A DNA stretch of 64,000 nt. Source: Brevibacillus reuszeri (GTDB taxonomy: Bacteria; Bacillota; Bacilli; Brevibacillales; Brevibacillaceae). Numbering within the stretch: the stretch's first letter is position 1; every line of letters begins with the position of its first letter. Below are positions 33,484 to 42,460 of the stretch, one piece after another. Below the pieces are notes generated by a model. It saw nothing but the letters and a program-made list of their open reading frames with translations. It did not search any database and was not told the DNA's origin. Made by a program: the position numbers and the translations under genes. The stretch covers positions 904,017-968,016 of the forward strand of contig NZ_LGIQ01000011.1 in NCBI RefSeq assembly GCF_001187725.1, written 5' to 3'.

Positions 33484-34101
33484 TTACGCTCTCGTTTTCA
33501 GATTCGCTTTCATCAAGGAGGCAATTTGCTGCTCGTTTTGAAATGGACTCTGTTCCAGCTGTTTTATCACGAGCTCTTGTCTATGTAAGGAATGGTTTTG
33601 ACTTGCCTTTACTTTCCCTTCCATCCGATCGATCTTGATTTTGAAGCCTTGAATACCTTTGTTCATACCACCGAGATATTCAGCATCTACATCCTCCAAT
33701 TTGTAAGGACTGTCAGGAGCTTCGTACTTCACTACCAAATCATTCAAGGAGCTCATTAACTCATGCTCATCCCGGATCAGCTCAACTTCCCCATAAACAT
33801 GAACGGTCACATAATTCCACGTCGGCACTGCTTTATTCGTCTCATACCAAGAGGGCGAGATATAGCAATGAGGACCATGGAAAACCGTTAGGACTGTCTG
33901 ATTTTGAATATCCTTCCACTGTGGATTAGGACGGGCAAAATGACCGTACAAATACGTTTTCTCCATATTCAATATAAGAGGTAAATGAGTAGCGACGGGC
34001 ATTCCTTCATGAACGGAAAACAAGGTGGCGAAACTGTTCTCCTGTATGACCTGGTAGGCAGCAGCTACATCTTTGATCGCATAATGCTCTGGGATATACA
34101 T
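33484..34101 (-). CDS. paiB: PaiB-type FMN-binding protein
   Basis: A 205-residue protein starting at [16 protein letters not shown] behind GGAGGAAGG. It has the PaiB pattern: [33 protein letters not shown], then [31 protein letters not shown] and a C-terminal [13 protein letters not shown]. The split-barrel fold would bind FMN. PaiB was described in Bacillus as a negative regulator of sporulation and protease genes, but the fold suggests an oxidoreductase. It is divergent from the MocR gene, 122 bases away. Confidence 0.92.
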   Translation of the reverse strand: MYIPEHYAIKDVAAAYQVIQENSFATLFSVHEGMPVATHLPLILNMEKTYLYGHFARPNPQWKDIQNQTVLTVFHGPHCYISPSWYETNKAVPTWNYVTVHVYGEVELIRDEHELMSSLNDLVVKYEAPDSPYKLEDVDAEYLGGMNKGIQGFKIKIDRMEGKVKASQNHSLHRQELVIKQLEQSPFQNEQQIASLMKANLKTRA

Positions 34102-34223
34102 TTGACCTTCCTCCATTCACATTTTGATACTCAACAAAATCTGTTACACGATATGATAGTATTCAGGCTGACATTTATAAAGGTACAATACAGAAAAAAC
34201 TCACATGTCAGGGAGATGAAAAA

Positions 34224-35603
34224 GTGATAAACACCATTTTTGCTTTTACAGACAGCTCCCCGAAATACAAACAAATCTATGAGCATTTCAAGTACTTGAT
34301 TGAGCAGGGCGACATCAAGGCGGACGAGCCACTGCCCTCTATTCGTCAGCTTGCAGATTCCTTACAGGTAAGCCGTAATACTACATTGATGGCGTATGAA
34401 CAGCTGGTTGCCGAAGGCTATATTCGCGGCGAAGGGCGAAAAGGTTATGTGGTCAACGAAGTAGAACCCCTATTATTTCAAGAGGCTCACAGCACTCCGA
34501 CTATCAAGCAAACAGAGTCAGTCCCACCTGCTCGTATTGATTTTCGCGCGGACGTCGTTGATCAATCGCACTTCCCTTTAAAAACATGGAGGAGAATCTC
34601 GAATCAAGTATTAACGGAAAAGGACAGCTTTCGATACGGGGAGCCTTTTGGCGAATGGTGCCTGCGTGAACAGATCGCAGCATATCTACTCCAGTCTCGC
34701 GGGGTGAGAACAGATCCAGATGCGATCATTATCGGAAGCAGTACCGGGCAAATGCTTGTGTATCTCGGCCTGGTCCTGAAGCATGACTTTTCTAGCATCA
34801 TTGTAGAAGACCCTGGTTATGATGGAGCCAGGGAAGCTTTTCAATTAAATCAATTTTCGCTTGAAACACTGCCCGTCTATGAGACAGGCGCCGATTTTTC
34901 ACATCTAGAGCAGATGACATCACGATTCATTTATGTGGCCCCGTCCCATCACAGTCCGTATGGGGTCAGCATGCCCATTCAACAAAGACATGCGCTTATC
35001 CATTGGGCAAACAAGAGGCAGGGCTATATTATCGAAGACGATTATGACAGTGAATTTCGCTATACCCAGCAGCCATTTCCCGCTCTCGCTTCCATCGATT
35101 CAACGCGAGTGATCTATCTCGGAAATTTCTCAAAGTGCTTTCTTCCAGGAATTCGCTTGAGCTATATGGTATTGCCACAGCCCCTTTTAGAGCGTTACAA
35201 AAATCAATTCACCCATTTCGAGAGCACCACTTCCCTACTCAGCCAATTCGCCATGGCGAAATTTATGGCTGAAGGCGAATGGAATCGCCATATTAAACGC
35301 ATGCGGCTTGTTTATAAACGAAAAATGCAGCACTTCGTTTCTGTATTAAGGGATCATTTCAAGCAGAGCATTTCTATCATTGGTGAGCAATCTGGCCTGT
35401 ATGTATTAGTCAAAGTACATGTGGAGCGTTCAGAGGAATGGCTCGTCCAACAAGCTTCCATTCAGGGCGTGAAGGTCTATCCTACCTCACCCTTCTTCCT
35501 CAAAAGCAAAACCGATAAACCAATCATAAAATTAGGTTTCAGTAACCTATCATTTGATGAAATCCAGCTTGGTGTGAAGCTCCTAAAAAAGGCTTGGTTA
35601 TAG
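34224..35603 (+). CDS. MocR/PdxR-type regulator (GntR HTH fused to aminotransferase)
   Basis: A 459-residue protein starting with GTG behind AGGGAG. Residues 1-75 form a GntR-type winged HTH (IYEHFKYLIEQGDIKADEPLPS, QVSRNTTLMAYEQLVAEGYI). The rest is a fold type I aminotransferase with IIEDDYDSEFRY (pyridoxal ring aspartate) and the Schiff-base lysine in IYLGNFSKCFLPGIRLSY. It therefore probably binds pyridoxal phosphate as a cofactor or signal. Being divergent from paiB, it likely controls paiB and perhaps the exporter gene that is now broken. Confidence 0.92.
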   Translation: MINTIFAFTDSSPKYKQIYEHFKYLIEQGDIKADEPLPSIRQLADSLQVSRNTTLMAYEQLVAEGYIRGEGRKGYVVNEVEPLLFQEAHSTPTIKQTESVPPARIDFRADVVDQSHFPLKTWRRISNQVLTEKDSFRYGEPFGEWCLREQIAAYLLQSRGVRTDPDAIIIGSSTGQMLVYLGLVLKHDFSSIIVEDPGYDGAREAFQLNQFSLETLPVYETGADFSHLEQMTSRFIYVAPSHHSPYGVSMPIQQRHALIHWANKRQGYIIEDDYDSEFRYTQQPFPALASIDSTRVIYLGNFSKCFLPGIRLSYMVLPQPLLERYKNQFTHFESTTSLLSQFAMAKFMAEGEWNRHIKRMRLVYKRKMQHFVSVLRDHFKQSISIIGEQSGLYVLVKVHVERSEEWLVQQASIQGVKVYPTSPFFLKSKTDKPIIKLGFSNLSFDEIQLGVKLLKKAWL

Positions 35604-35650
35604 AAAAACGGAGCACGAAGACTTTATTCATCAAGTCCGAGTGCTCCGCT
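35604..35650 (-). terminator. Terminator of the DUF2199 gene
   Basis: On the minus strand CGGAGCAC ... GTGCTCCG with inner pairs GGACTT/AAGTC, then five T. Confidence 0.7.
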
Positions 35651-35671
35651 ACTTCTTTGGACGATATTTCT

Positions 35672-36187
35672 TTACCCCTGGCACAGCGCTTCCGCAATCT
35701 CAATCACCCGCGCTCTTGTTATCCCATTTCTTTGCTCGATAGAAAGCGGATGGTCTGTCTGTTCCAGCTCAATCAATGGTCGAACGCCGACAGGTCTGGT
35801 ATGAACGTGAGTTTTCAGATGCAGGGTCGTTCCCGGATAGCATGACAGCGACGTGGACAGCCAGCCAAACATCGGCTCCAATTCGTTTTCTCTTCCTTCC
35901 TCTTCCCAGTATAAAAAGGTTCGCTTAAAATTTTCCTTGCTTAGCGACACCCACACATTCCAAATAAATGTCTCATCGCTCTCTAGCACGGGAATTTCAA
36001 TACACCCGCGGACAAAAAAATGCTCGTCGTCGATTACGCACAGCTCGTCATTCATCAAGCAGCGCTCGTCTCTTTCCTCGGGTGGTAAAGAAAACCACAG
36101 AGCAGGAGCTGGACTTCCGTAGCTTAGCGGAAGCTCATGATGCACATTGCCACAGCAGGCACATGTATACTCTGTTTGATAGGTCAT
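35672..36187 (-). CDS. DUF2199 protein with N-terminal cysteine pair
   Basis: A 171-residue protein; the ATG giving MTYQTEYTCACCG has GGGG seven bases upstream, and the longer frame has no site. The first residues hold a CxCC motif, possibly a metal site. The body (FSLPPEERDERCLMNDELCVIDDEHFFVRGCIEIPV and FIWNVWVSLS) is typical of DUF2199, whose function is unknown. It is divergent from the oxidoreductase gene and shares the intergenic region with the ECF41-type promoter. Confidence 0.8.
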   Translation of the reverse strand: MTYQTEYTCACCGNVHHELPLSYGSPAPALWFSLPPEERDERCLMNDELCVIDDEHFFVRGCIEIPVLESDETFIWNVWVSLSKENFKRTFLYWEEEGRENELEPMFGWLSTSLSCYPGTTLHLKTHVHTRPVGVRPLIELEQTDHPLSIEQRNGITRARVIEIAEALCQG

Positions 36188-36283
36188 GTTAGATCCCCAC
36201 TTCGTGAATTCATTGCCATAACTATTTTCCAATTTTATCAAATTGTAACTATTTTCACAACGAACCAATACTGCTATCCTTGT

Positions 36284-36310
36284 TGTCACAAACTCCCCCC
36301 ATCCCTCGTT
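36284..36310 (+). promoter_or_regulatory. Candidate ECF41 promoter TGTCACA-N16-CGTT
   Basis: TGTCACA (36284-36290) and CGTT (36307-36310) are exactly 16 bases apart and lie 33 bases before the oxidoreductase start. From memory, ECF41 promoters read TGTCACA-N16-CGTC or close to it. The ECF41 gene is the next gene but one, so autoregulation fits. Confidence 0.6.
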
Positions 36311-36342
36311 ATATGGAAAACTACAGCGAGGAGCTGATTGGC

Positions 36343-37518
36343 ATGAAAGAAATCACTTGTGTCGTCGTTGGTGGAGGCTATGCTGGCATTCATGCTGTCA
36401 AAGCGATTCGAGATAAATTGTCCGGGCGGAGCATTCGCCTTATTTTACTGGATAAAGAGCCCCATCATCTGCGTAAAGTTTTGCTGTTTAAGCCTGCCGT
36501 AAGTAAAGAAGCCGCAATTGAGCTCCCCTTGAAAAGTATTTTTCCTGATGAGGTCGAATTCGTCCAGGGCACGGCAACCAAGATCGAGAAAAACGAAAAG
36601 ACCTTGTTCTACCAAGACCAACAAGGCAGCACGCAAGCAATTCATTATGACATTCTCGTACTGGCGATAGGCAGCGTGATTCGTCAAGCAGAGCCGGAGC
36701 AAGGAGGAATTGCTCTATCAAGCGTAGAAGCAGCCGAGGCCATCCGTGAGACATGGCTCGCTAATATGCAAAAAGCTGTTCGAGAAACGATCCCTGAGGA
36801 GCGGCAGCGTTTGCTCACCGTAACAATAGCTGGTGCGGGGATAAGCGGCATCGAAACCGCTGCTGAGCTGGCTTACGCTATGCACGAGGAAGCGGCACGA
36901 CTCGGTATCCCTCCTGCTGAGACCAAAGTCTACCTGATCAACACCCACAATCGCCTGTTCCCGGAAGGATCGGCCAAGCTCGGGCGAAAGCTGGAGCAGA
37001 CCTTAACAGCCGATGGTGTAACGATCCTGCATCGACAAAAAGTAGTAGCGGAGCGCGACGGAATCGTAACACTGTCCAGCGGTCATACATTCTCCACCGG
37101 ATTGTGCATCTGGTCGCTCGGGCTGATCGCGAATCCCCTTCTTCGTACCATCGGCATACCGATTTCAGCACAAGGGCAGGTCATCGTAGATGCATCGTAT
37201 CGGGTGAGTGGTGCACCTGGTGTATACAGCATCGGAGATTGCGCGCGAATCATCGATCCAGTCAGCGGTCAGGCAGATCGGATGACATGCAAGGAAGGTA
37301 CTGCACAGGCAGCCAGGCTCGGAAGTGTGCTCGCAGCTGATCTGGACGGAACCTCCTCTCCAACGCACAAAAGCTTTATGGAATTCTTCTGCATTGGCCT
37401 TGGACCGGAGAAAGGAATAGTCTGGACGCGAAAATGGGGACTGGATATCATTTTGACAGGAAAGCTCGGCTGGAAAATACGTCAGTACACCTGGAATATA
37501 GCCAGCATGCTACACTGA
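36343..37518 (+). CDS. NAD(P)H dehydrogenase (NDH-2-like) / FAD-dependent oxidoreductase
   Basis: A 391-residue protein starting at MKEITCVVVGGGYAGI, nine bases after GAGGAG. The N-terminal FAD site is VVVGGGYAGIHAVKAI, the NADH site TVTIAGAGISGIETAAELA, and the second FAD motif is GVYSIGDCARIID. The TGLCIWSLGLIANPL segment is also typical. Type II NADH dehydrogenases pass electrons to quinone without pumping protons. A C-terminal amphipathic stretch (KLGWKIRQYTWNI) could attach it to the membrane. The ECF41 gene follows after 47 bases; ECF41 factors commonly pair with an oxidoreductase. Confidence 0.87.
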   Translation: MKEITCVVVGGGYAGIHAVKAIRDKLSGRSIRLILLDKEPHHLRKVLLFKPAVSKEAAIELPLKSIFPDEVEFVQGTATKIEKNEKTLFYQDQQGSTQAIHYDILVLAIGSVIRQAEPEQGGIALSSVEAAEAIRETWLANMQKAVRETIPEERQRLLTVTIAGAGISGIETAAELAYAMHEEAARLGIPPAETKVYLINTHNRLFPEGSAKLGRKLEQTLTADGVTILHRQKVVAERDGIVTLSSGHTFSTGLCIWSLGLIANPLLRTIGIPISAQGQVIVDASYRVSGAPGVYSIGDCARIIDPVSGQADRMTCKEGTAQAARLGSVLAADLDGTSSPTHKSFMEFFCIGLGPEKGIVWTRKWGLDIILTGKLGWKIRQYTWNIASMLH

Positions 37519-37565
37519 AAAAAGATCAAGTCTGATTTACGCTGATAAAAGGAAGTGAATCAGGG

Positions 37566-38453
37566 ATGGAATGGCTATACCAGAAATATAAGGGGCTGCT
37601 CTTCTCTCTCGCCTATCAGATGATTGGCTCAGCCACGGACGCAGAGGATATTGTGCAGGATGTATTTGTGAAAGCACACCAGATCCAGCTAGAGCAAATG
37701 GCAGACCCCAAAGCTTATTTATGCAAGATGACAACCAATCGCTGTCTGGATCTTTTAAAGTCGGCACGTAAAAAGCGGGAGCTGTACACAGGACCGTGGC
37801 TGCCTGAGCCAATCCATACACCTGTTCATGATTCGGCTGAATCCGTGGTACAAAAAGATCTGCTCTCCTATGCCATGCTCGTGCTGCTCGAGCAGTTATC
37901 GGAAACGGAACGAGCCGTGTTTGTTCTTCGGGAGGCACTTGGCTTTGACTATCATGAAATCGCCCACCTGATAGGAAAAAGTGAAGCGAACTGTCGCAAA
38001 ATCAGCAGCCGCGCCAAGAACAAAGTCGGGATCACTGCTACGGAGGAGCACGCCCTTTTCGCGCCGGAAAAATCAATCGAGGAGCAATGGATAAGCCGTT
38101 TTATTGACGCACTAGAGCATGGAAAAATGGATACACTGCTCGGCATGCTCGCCAAAGACGCCGTCCTTCTCTCTGATGGCGGCGGCAAAGTATCGGCGGC
38201 GATCCACCCAATTGTTTCTGCGGAACGCATCGCCCACTTTCTGCTTGGTATCATGCGCAAGACGGTTCTGCCACTCGGACTTCAAGTGGAGCCTTTGCCT
38301 TTGAACAATCAAATCGGGCTTCTCCTTCGTCTGGGAGAGCAAATCAATACGGTTGTGCTCTTGCATGTTGAGGAAAATGCGATTTCTCGCCTCTTTTTCA
38401 TCAGAAACCCGGATAAATTACAGGCTCTTTATGAGCACCGTAAGCATGAATAG
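37566..38453 (+). CDS. ECF41-type sigma factor with fused SnoaL-like domain
   Basis: A 295-residue protein. Region 2 is in SLAYQMIGSATDAEDIVQDVFVK and region 4 in LSETERAVFVLREALGFDYHEIAHLIGKSEANCRKISSRAK. The C-terminal 120 residues are the SnoaL-like extension that replaces an anti-sigma factor in ECF41, with both hallmark motifs: SDGGGK and, near the end, NPDKL. It probably activates the TGTCACA promoter before the oxidoreductase gene. The trigger for this group is unknown. Confidence 0.92.
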   Translation: MEWLYQKYKGLLFSLAYQMIGSATDAEDIVQDVFVKAHQIQLEQMADPKAYLCKMTTNRCLDLLKSARKKRELYTGPWLPEPIHTPVHDSAESVVQKDLLSYAMLVLLEQLSETERAVFVLREALGFDYHEIAHLIGKSEANCRKISSRAKNKVGITATEEHALFAPEKSIEEQWISRFIDALEHGKMDTLLGMLAKDAVLLSDGGGKVSAAIHPIVSAERIAHFLLGIMRKTVLPLGLQVEPLPLNNQIGLLLRLGEQINTVVLLHVEENAISRLFFIRNPDKLQALYEHRKHE

Positions 38454-38454
38454 A

Positions 38455-38495
38455 AAAGGGAGACCGACAGCCGCTTGCTGTTTGGTCTCCCTTTT
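38455..38495. terminator. Bidirectional terminator
   Basis: AAAAGGGAGACC ... GGTCTCCCTTTTG with an inner CAGC/GCTG pairing lies between convergent ECF41 and chemoreceptor genes. Confidence 0.85.
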
Positions 38496-38512
38496 GCATA
38501 CTGGTTATCGTC

Positions 38513-40579
38513 TTATAGCTTAAACCGCTTCACGATACCCTCCAATGTCTCGGTATAGCCGACATTGTTCTCTGAAATCGCAGCCATATGGCTGTTATTG
38601 TCCGCAATGATCCGTGCTTGCTCCGTGATCGCCTCTACACTGTGTCCGCTTTGGTTCATCGAATCGGTCACCTGCTCGACAACCATGATCACACTGCTGA
38701 TCGTTGCGTTCAGCTCTTCAAAGGATGCGCTGAATTCAGACAGAAGTGTATTGAAGTAACGGGCATCTTGATTGTATTGCTCAGAGGTGTCAATCAGTTT
38801 CACGTAATCAGGTCGAACTTGGCTATCGATATACTCTAGCACGCTAGATGAGCTGACAGCCAAATGATTGACTGCTTCTCGCGTACCTTCGATAATCCGT
38901 TGAATATCTGTAACCACCTCTGCCGACTGTGTAGCCAGCTTGCGAATCTCATCTGCAACGACAGAGAAGCCTTTTCCGCTCTCCCCTGCACGTGCCGCCT
39001 CGATGGCCGCATTCAAGGCCAGCAGATTCGTTTGCTGAGAAATATGCAGGATTGCATCGACAAGCTGATTGATTTGTTCCATGGACTCCGTCGTTTGTGT
39101 AATCGCCGTCTCCGTTTTCTGCTTAACCTCTGTATAAATTTGCGTGGAGGTCTGTTGTGCCTGAACAGAGCTTGCTTTCAGCTGATCTGCTCGCAAGCTG
39201 ATATCCTGTGAAGTAGTCGCTGCCTCGACTGTGTTTAACGAGATGGAATGAATGACAGCTTGAATATCGTTTAAGGTAGCATTCATTTCCTCCGTTGCAG
39301 CCATCGTCTCCTGCATGTGCGAAAGCAGCACGGTCGTTGCTTCCGCTGTGCCTCTGGATTGCTCGCTGACCTCTTCTGTGGATTGCTTCACTTGCTGGGC
39401 ATTGTCTGCTACTGCATGAGAGACAGATACGAGCTTGTGAACCACCTCGTTTAATTGCTCACGCATAAGCAGGATCGATCTTTCCATCAAGCCGATTTCA
39501 TCTGTGTTGGAGGAAGAATTGCTCTGAATTTGTTCACTTAAATCAAAATTAGCCGTTTTTCCAATCACACTGCGCATCTTGTCAATCGGCCCGGTAATCC
39601 AGCGACTGAGGACGTATGACAAAGCAACCGCCAAAGCAACCGCGATGACCATCCTTATGAGGGCAGACGCTAGGCTATCTGCAAGCATTTGCTCCAGCTC
39701 GGTATTGTTGTACTGAATTTCAATCACACGTGAGCGACTGAGGTCATTGGACTGCTCGTCCAGCTTGTACGGGATAAATCGATACGTTTGATTTTGACCG
39801 TCGACCTTGTCATCCGCCTTTTTCATCTGCTGGGTTTGAAACGCTTCTGTTAAAGTCGACAGCAGATGCTCAGGGACACGCAATGCTTTGCCATCGTCGC
39901 CCTGCTTTCCGAGTGCGTAGCCGTCATGCGAATAGATGGTGATATCTTTGACGATGCTGTATTTTTTCGAGATTTCCTCGGATACCTCGAGAAAATTGAA
40001 TGCTTGGAAGAGCTCGCTATCCTGTAAATTAGTGCTTACTTCCAGCAAATATTTGTGGTCATGTGTTGGCAAATATGCAAACTTTTTGATCTGACCCGTG
40101 TTCACCGATACTTCCATTCCATCAGCAGAAAATCCCGTGCCATCAATGCGCTTTTTTAACAGATCAGTAAATTCTCCCGCATTGCTGAAATCAAGACCAA
40201 TATCTGTCTGAACACTGGAATGAACGACCTTGATAGACCGATCGATAACGAAAATATCCATCCCAAATTGCTTTTGTAGGGCCGTGTAGTCCCACGATTG
40301 AATCTCCGGATTTGTTTCATATATTTTGGCGAGCGTAGCTAATGACTGCTGCATCCGCTTTTCCATATCTTTTTCAAAAACGCCATATACCAGATCTACG
40401 TTCTTGATCGAATTTGTGACATGGTCTTCAACTAACTGATATTGCATGGACTTCTCGGAAATGATGTTTGCCTTCAGCTGGACATAGTCAATAATGGACA
40501 AGACCATTGCCACGAGCATGGTAAACAAGGAGAGCGTGATCATTAGCTTCGTACGGAATGAGATCATTTTTTGCGTCAT
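38513..40579 (-). CDS. Methyl-accepting chemotaxis protein
   Basis: A 688-residue protein; the ATG giving [15 protein letters not shown] has GTGGAG six bases upstream (a TTG eleven codons earlier has none). One membrane segment ([17 protein letters not shown]) precedes an outer sensor of about 270 residues that looks like a Cache domain ([27 protein letters not shown]). The second membrane segment ([18 protein letters not shown]) leads to HAMP. The signalling tip is [29 protein letters not shown] in family terms, with [12 protein letters not shown]. The ligand is unknown. Confidence 0.93.
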   Translation of the reverse strand: MTQKMISFRTKLMITLSLFTMLVAMVLSIIDYVQLKANIISEKSMQYQLVEDHVTNSIKNVDLVYGVFEKDMEKRMQQSLATLAKIYETNPEIQSWDYTALQKQFGMDIFVIDRSIKVVHSSVQTDIGLDFSNAGEFTDLLKKRIDGTGFSADGMEVSVNTGQIKKFAYLPTHDHKYLLEVSTNLQDSELFQAFNFLEVSEEISKKYSIVKDITIYSHDGYALGKQGDDGKALRVPEHLLSTLTEAFQTQQMKKADDKVDGQNQTYRFIPYKLDEQSNDLSRSRVIEIQYNNTELEQMLADSLASALIRMVIAVALAVALSYVLSRWITGPIDKMRSVIGKTANFDLSEQIQSNSSSNTDEIGLMERSILLMREQLNEVVHKLVSVSHAVADNAQQVKQSTEEVSEQSRGTAEATTVLLSHMQETMAATEEMNATLNDIQAVIHSISLNTVEAATTSQDISLRADQLKASSVQAQQTSTQIYTEVKQKTETAITQTTESMEQINQLVDAILHISQQTNLLALNAAIEAARAGESGKGFSVVADEIRKLATQSAEVVTDIQRIIEGTREAVNHLAVSSSSVLEYIDSQVRPDYVKLIDTSEQYNQDARYFNTLLSEFSASFEELNATISSVIMVVEQVTDSMNQSGHSVEAITEQARIIADNNSHMAAISENNVGYTETLEGIVKRFKL

Positions 40580-40883
40580 TGTTTTCTCCACTGGATCGTT
40601 ATTTTTTGCCAAACTTCAACATAATTTACCAGCGAGTTTACTGTCAATGCCATTCACAATAGACGATATTGTAAATTTATTGTAAATACACACATAATTC
40701 TCCCGCCACCTACAGCCACCTATATTTTCCAAAACACCTATTAACAATGTGCCAATAGTGTCAATGAACTCCTGATGAACTTATGCATAAGGACGGTCCA
40801 AACGACCTATTCATGTGTTAGAATTTCTTGGAACAATTATCCTTTATAGGAGATATTTATTGCAGAATGAAGGAGGAGTAAAA

Positions 40884-41462
40884 ATGGATTTGCGAAGTCA
40901 AGCAAGTAAAGAAATCATTATTCCTGAAAATCCTGTTTCCCGATTCTTATTCACAAGCACCAGATCCGCAACAATTTGGCTCATCGTCAGGCTCTACGTC
41001 GGTTACATCTGGATTACCTCCGGCTGGAAGAAAATCAATTCCGACGCGTGGACGGGCGAAAATGCCGGTAGTGCCATCGAAGGCTTTATCAAAGGAGCCT
41101 TGGCCAAAGCAGCAGACGGCAAGGATGTAACGTCCTGGTACGCCTGGTTCCTCGAAAACACCGTATTGCCAAATGCCAAGGTATTTGGCTTCATGGTTGC
41201 CTACGGAGAATTGCTCGTCGGTCTGGGCCTCGTGGTAGGTCTGTTGACAGGAATCGCTGCGTTTTTCGGCGGTCTGATGAACGTCAGCTTTCTCTTTGCT
41301 GGTACAGTCAGTACGAATCCTCTCTTGTTTGTTTTTGCTACCTGGCTCGTTATGGCGTGGAAGGTAGCTGGCTGGTACGGAGTAGATCGTTGGGCCCTGT
41401 CTTATTTGGGAACCCCTTGGACGAGATCCAAATCGCGTGATTCAGGAACTTATCTCGATTAA
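40884..41462 (+). CDS. DoxX/DoxD-like membrane protein
   Basis: A 192-residue protein starting at MDLRSQASKEII behind AAGGAGGAG. Four hydrophobic segments are visible: WLIVRLYVGYIWITSGW, a middle pair (YGELLVGLGLVVGLLTGIAAFFGG) and FVFATWLVMAWKVAGWYG. The family includes the small subunit of thiosulfate:quinone oxidoreductase and redox-stress proteins. It stands alone with a terminator behind it. A role in membrane redox chemistry is a family-based guess. Confidence 0.85.
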   Translation: MDLRSQASKEIIIPENPVSRFLFTSTRSATIWLIVRLYVGYIWITSGWKKINSDAWTGENAGSAIEGFIKGALAKAADGKDVTSWYAWFLENTVLPNAKVFGFMVAYGELLVGLGLVVGLLTGIAAFFGGLMNVSFLFAGTVSTNPLLFVFATWLVMAWKVAGWYGVDRWALSYLGTPWTRSKSRDSGTYLD

Positions 41463-41474
41463 TAATAGGCATGT

Positions 41475-41511
41475 AAAAAAGGGAAGCAGCCGCATAGGCT
41501 GACTTCCCTTC
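41475..41511. terminator. Bidirectional terminator
   Basis: AAAAAAGGGAAG, CAGCC/GGCTG pairing and CTTCCCTT lie between the convergent DoxX and AraC genes. Confidence 0.78.
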
Positions 41512-41523
41512 GTTGTTTGCTGA

Positions 41524-42327
41524 TCATTTCTCCCGTCTTGTTGCTAAATAACGGCCTGGTGAGTCCCCAAATGCGCGTCGGAACATCGCAATGAAACTGC
41601 TCGGCGAAGAATAGCCCAGTGCGTCGGCGATGATTGCGACAGAATCCCCTCGTGCCAGCATTTCCAGCGCATGCGTCAACCGTGCCTGTTGACGCCACTG
41701 GGCAAACGTCAAGCCGGTTTCCGCCAGAATCAGCCGCCGCAAGGTCCGTGGAGAAAGAGCGGCCCACGCAGCCCAGTCATCCAGCGTTCGGCTATCCTCG
41801 GGACACTGCAGGATTTCATTCGCAATGCGCAGAAGACGGGGCTCGGAAGGCATGGGCAAGTGCAAAGGCTCCAACGGTGCTTGCACGATTTCATCGAGCA
41901 ATACGGCGGCGATTCGCTCCTGCTCTGGCTCCAGGAAGTCCTGATCGTACCAAGAGGCTGCCCGCCGGACCAAAGCGTACATAAGCTCAGAAATGCCGAT
42001 CACGCAAGGGTGTGGTGGCAAATCACGACCTATCTCGGGAAGGACAAGCACACACCATCCGTTCATCGCGCCGCTCACGCTGACCTTATGCCGTACGTCT
42101 GGAGGTATCCAGCCAGCACGATGCGGGGGAAGCAGCCACGAGCCACGAGCGGTGCGAACATGAATAAGACCGCTCTCCACACAAAAAATTTGTCCACGCT
42201 TGTGACTATGCCAATCGTATTCGCGCGTTCCAAGCCGGAAATCGTGATCGGAATTTTCCGTGCCCCAAAACGCGATCAAAGAAGGACCGTCCAGCTGGTC
42301 GCTATAGTCAATTGCCTCATCTTTCAT
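41524..42327 (-). CDS. AraC-family regulator with cupin domain
   Basis: A 267-residue protein. I choose the ATG giving MKDEAIDYSDQL, ten bases after AGAGG; frames up to 130 codons longer overlap the divergent MFS gene region and have no proper site. The N-terminal cupin is in YDWHSHKRGQIFCVESGLIHV and GWIPPDVRHKVSVSG. The C-terminal double HTH is in RTLDDWAAWAALSPRTLRRLI and AIIADALGYSSPSSFIAMFRRAFG. It probably regulates the divergent efflux gene. Confidence 0.88.
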   Translation of the reverse strand: MKDEAIDYSDQLDGPSLIAFWGTENSDHDFRLGTREYDWHSHKRGQIFCVESGLIHVRTARGSWLLPPHRAGWIPPDVRHKVSVSGAMNGWCVLVLPEIGRDLPPHPCVIGISELMYALVRRAASWYDQDFLEPEQERIAAVLLDEIVQAPLEPLHLPMPSEPRLLRIANEILQCPEDSRTLDDWAAWAALSPRTLRRLILAETGLTFAQWRQQARLTHALEMLARGDSVAIIADALGYSSPSSFIAMFRRAFGDSPGRYLATRREK

Positions 42328-42460
42328 ATCAATCAATCCTCTGTGGCCATTTCTCGATATATTTTGTCCGAATAGCGTTATCATGCCTCTTTCTTTCCAG
42401 TGTATGATAATAATCGAAAAACGTCTATCGAGACGTAAACCGTTACAAGAGGTGAAGCTT

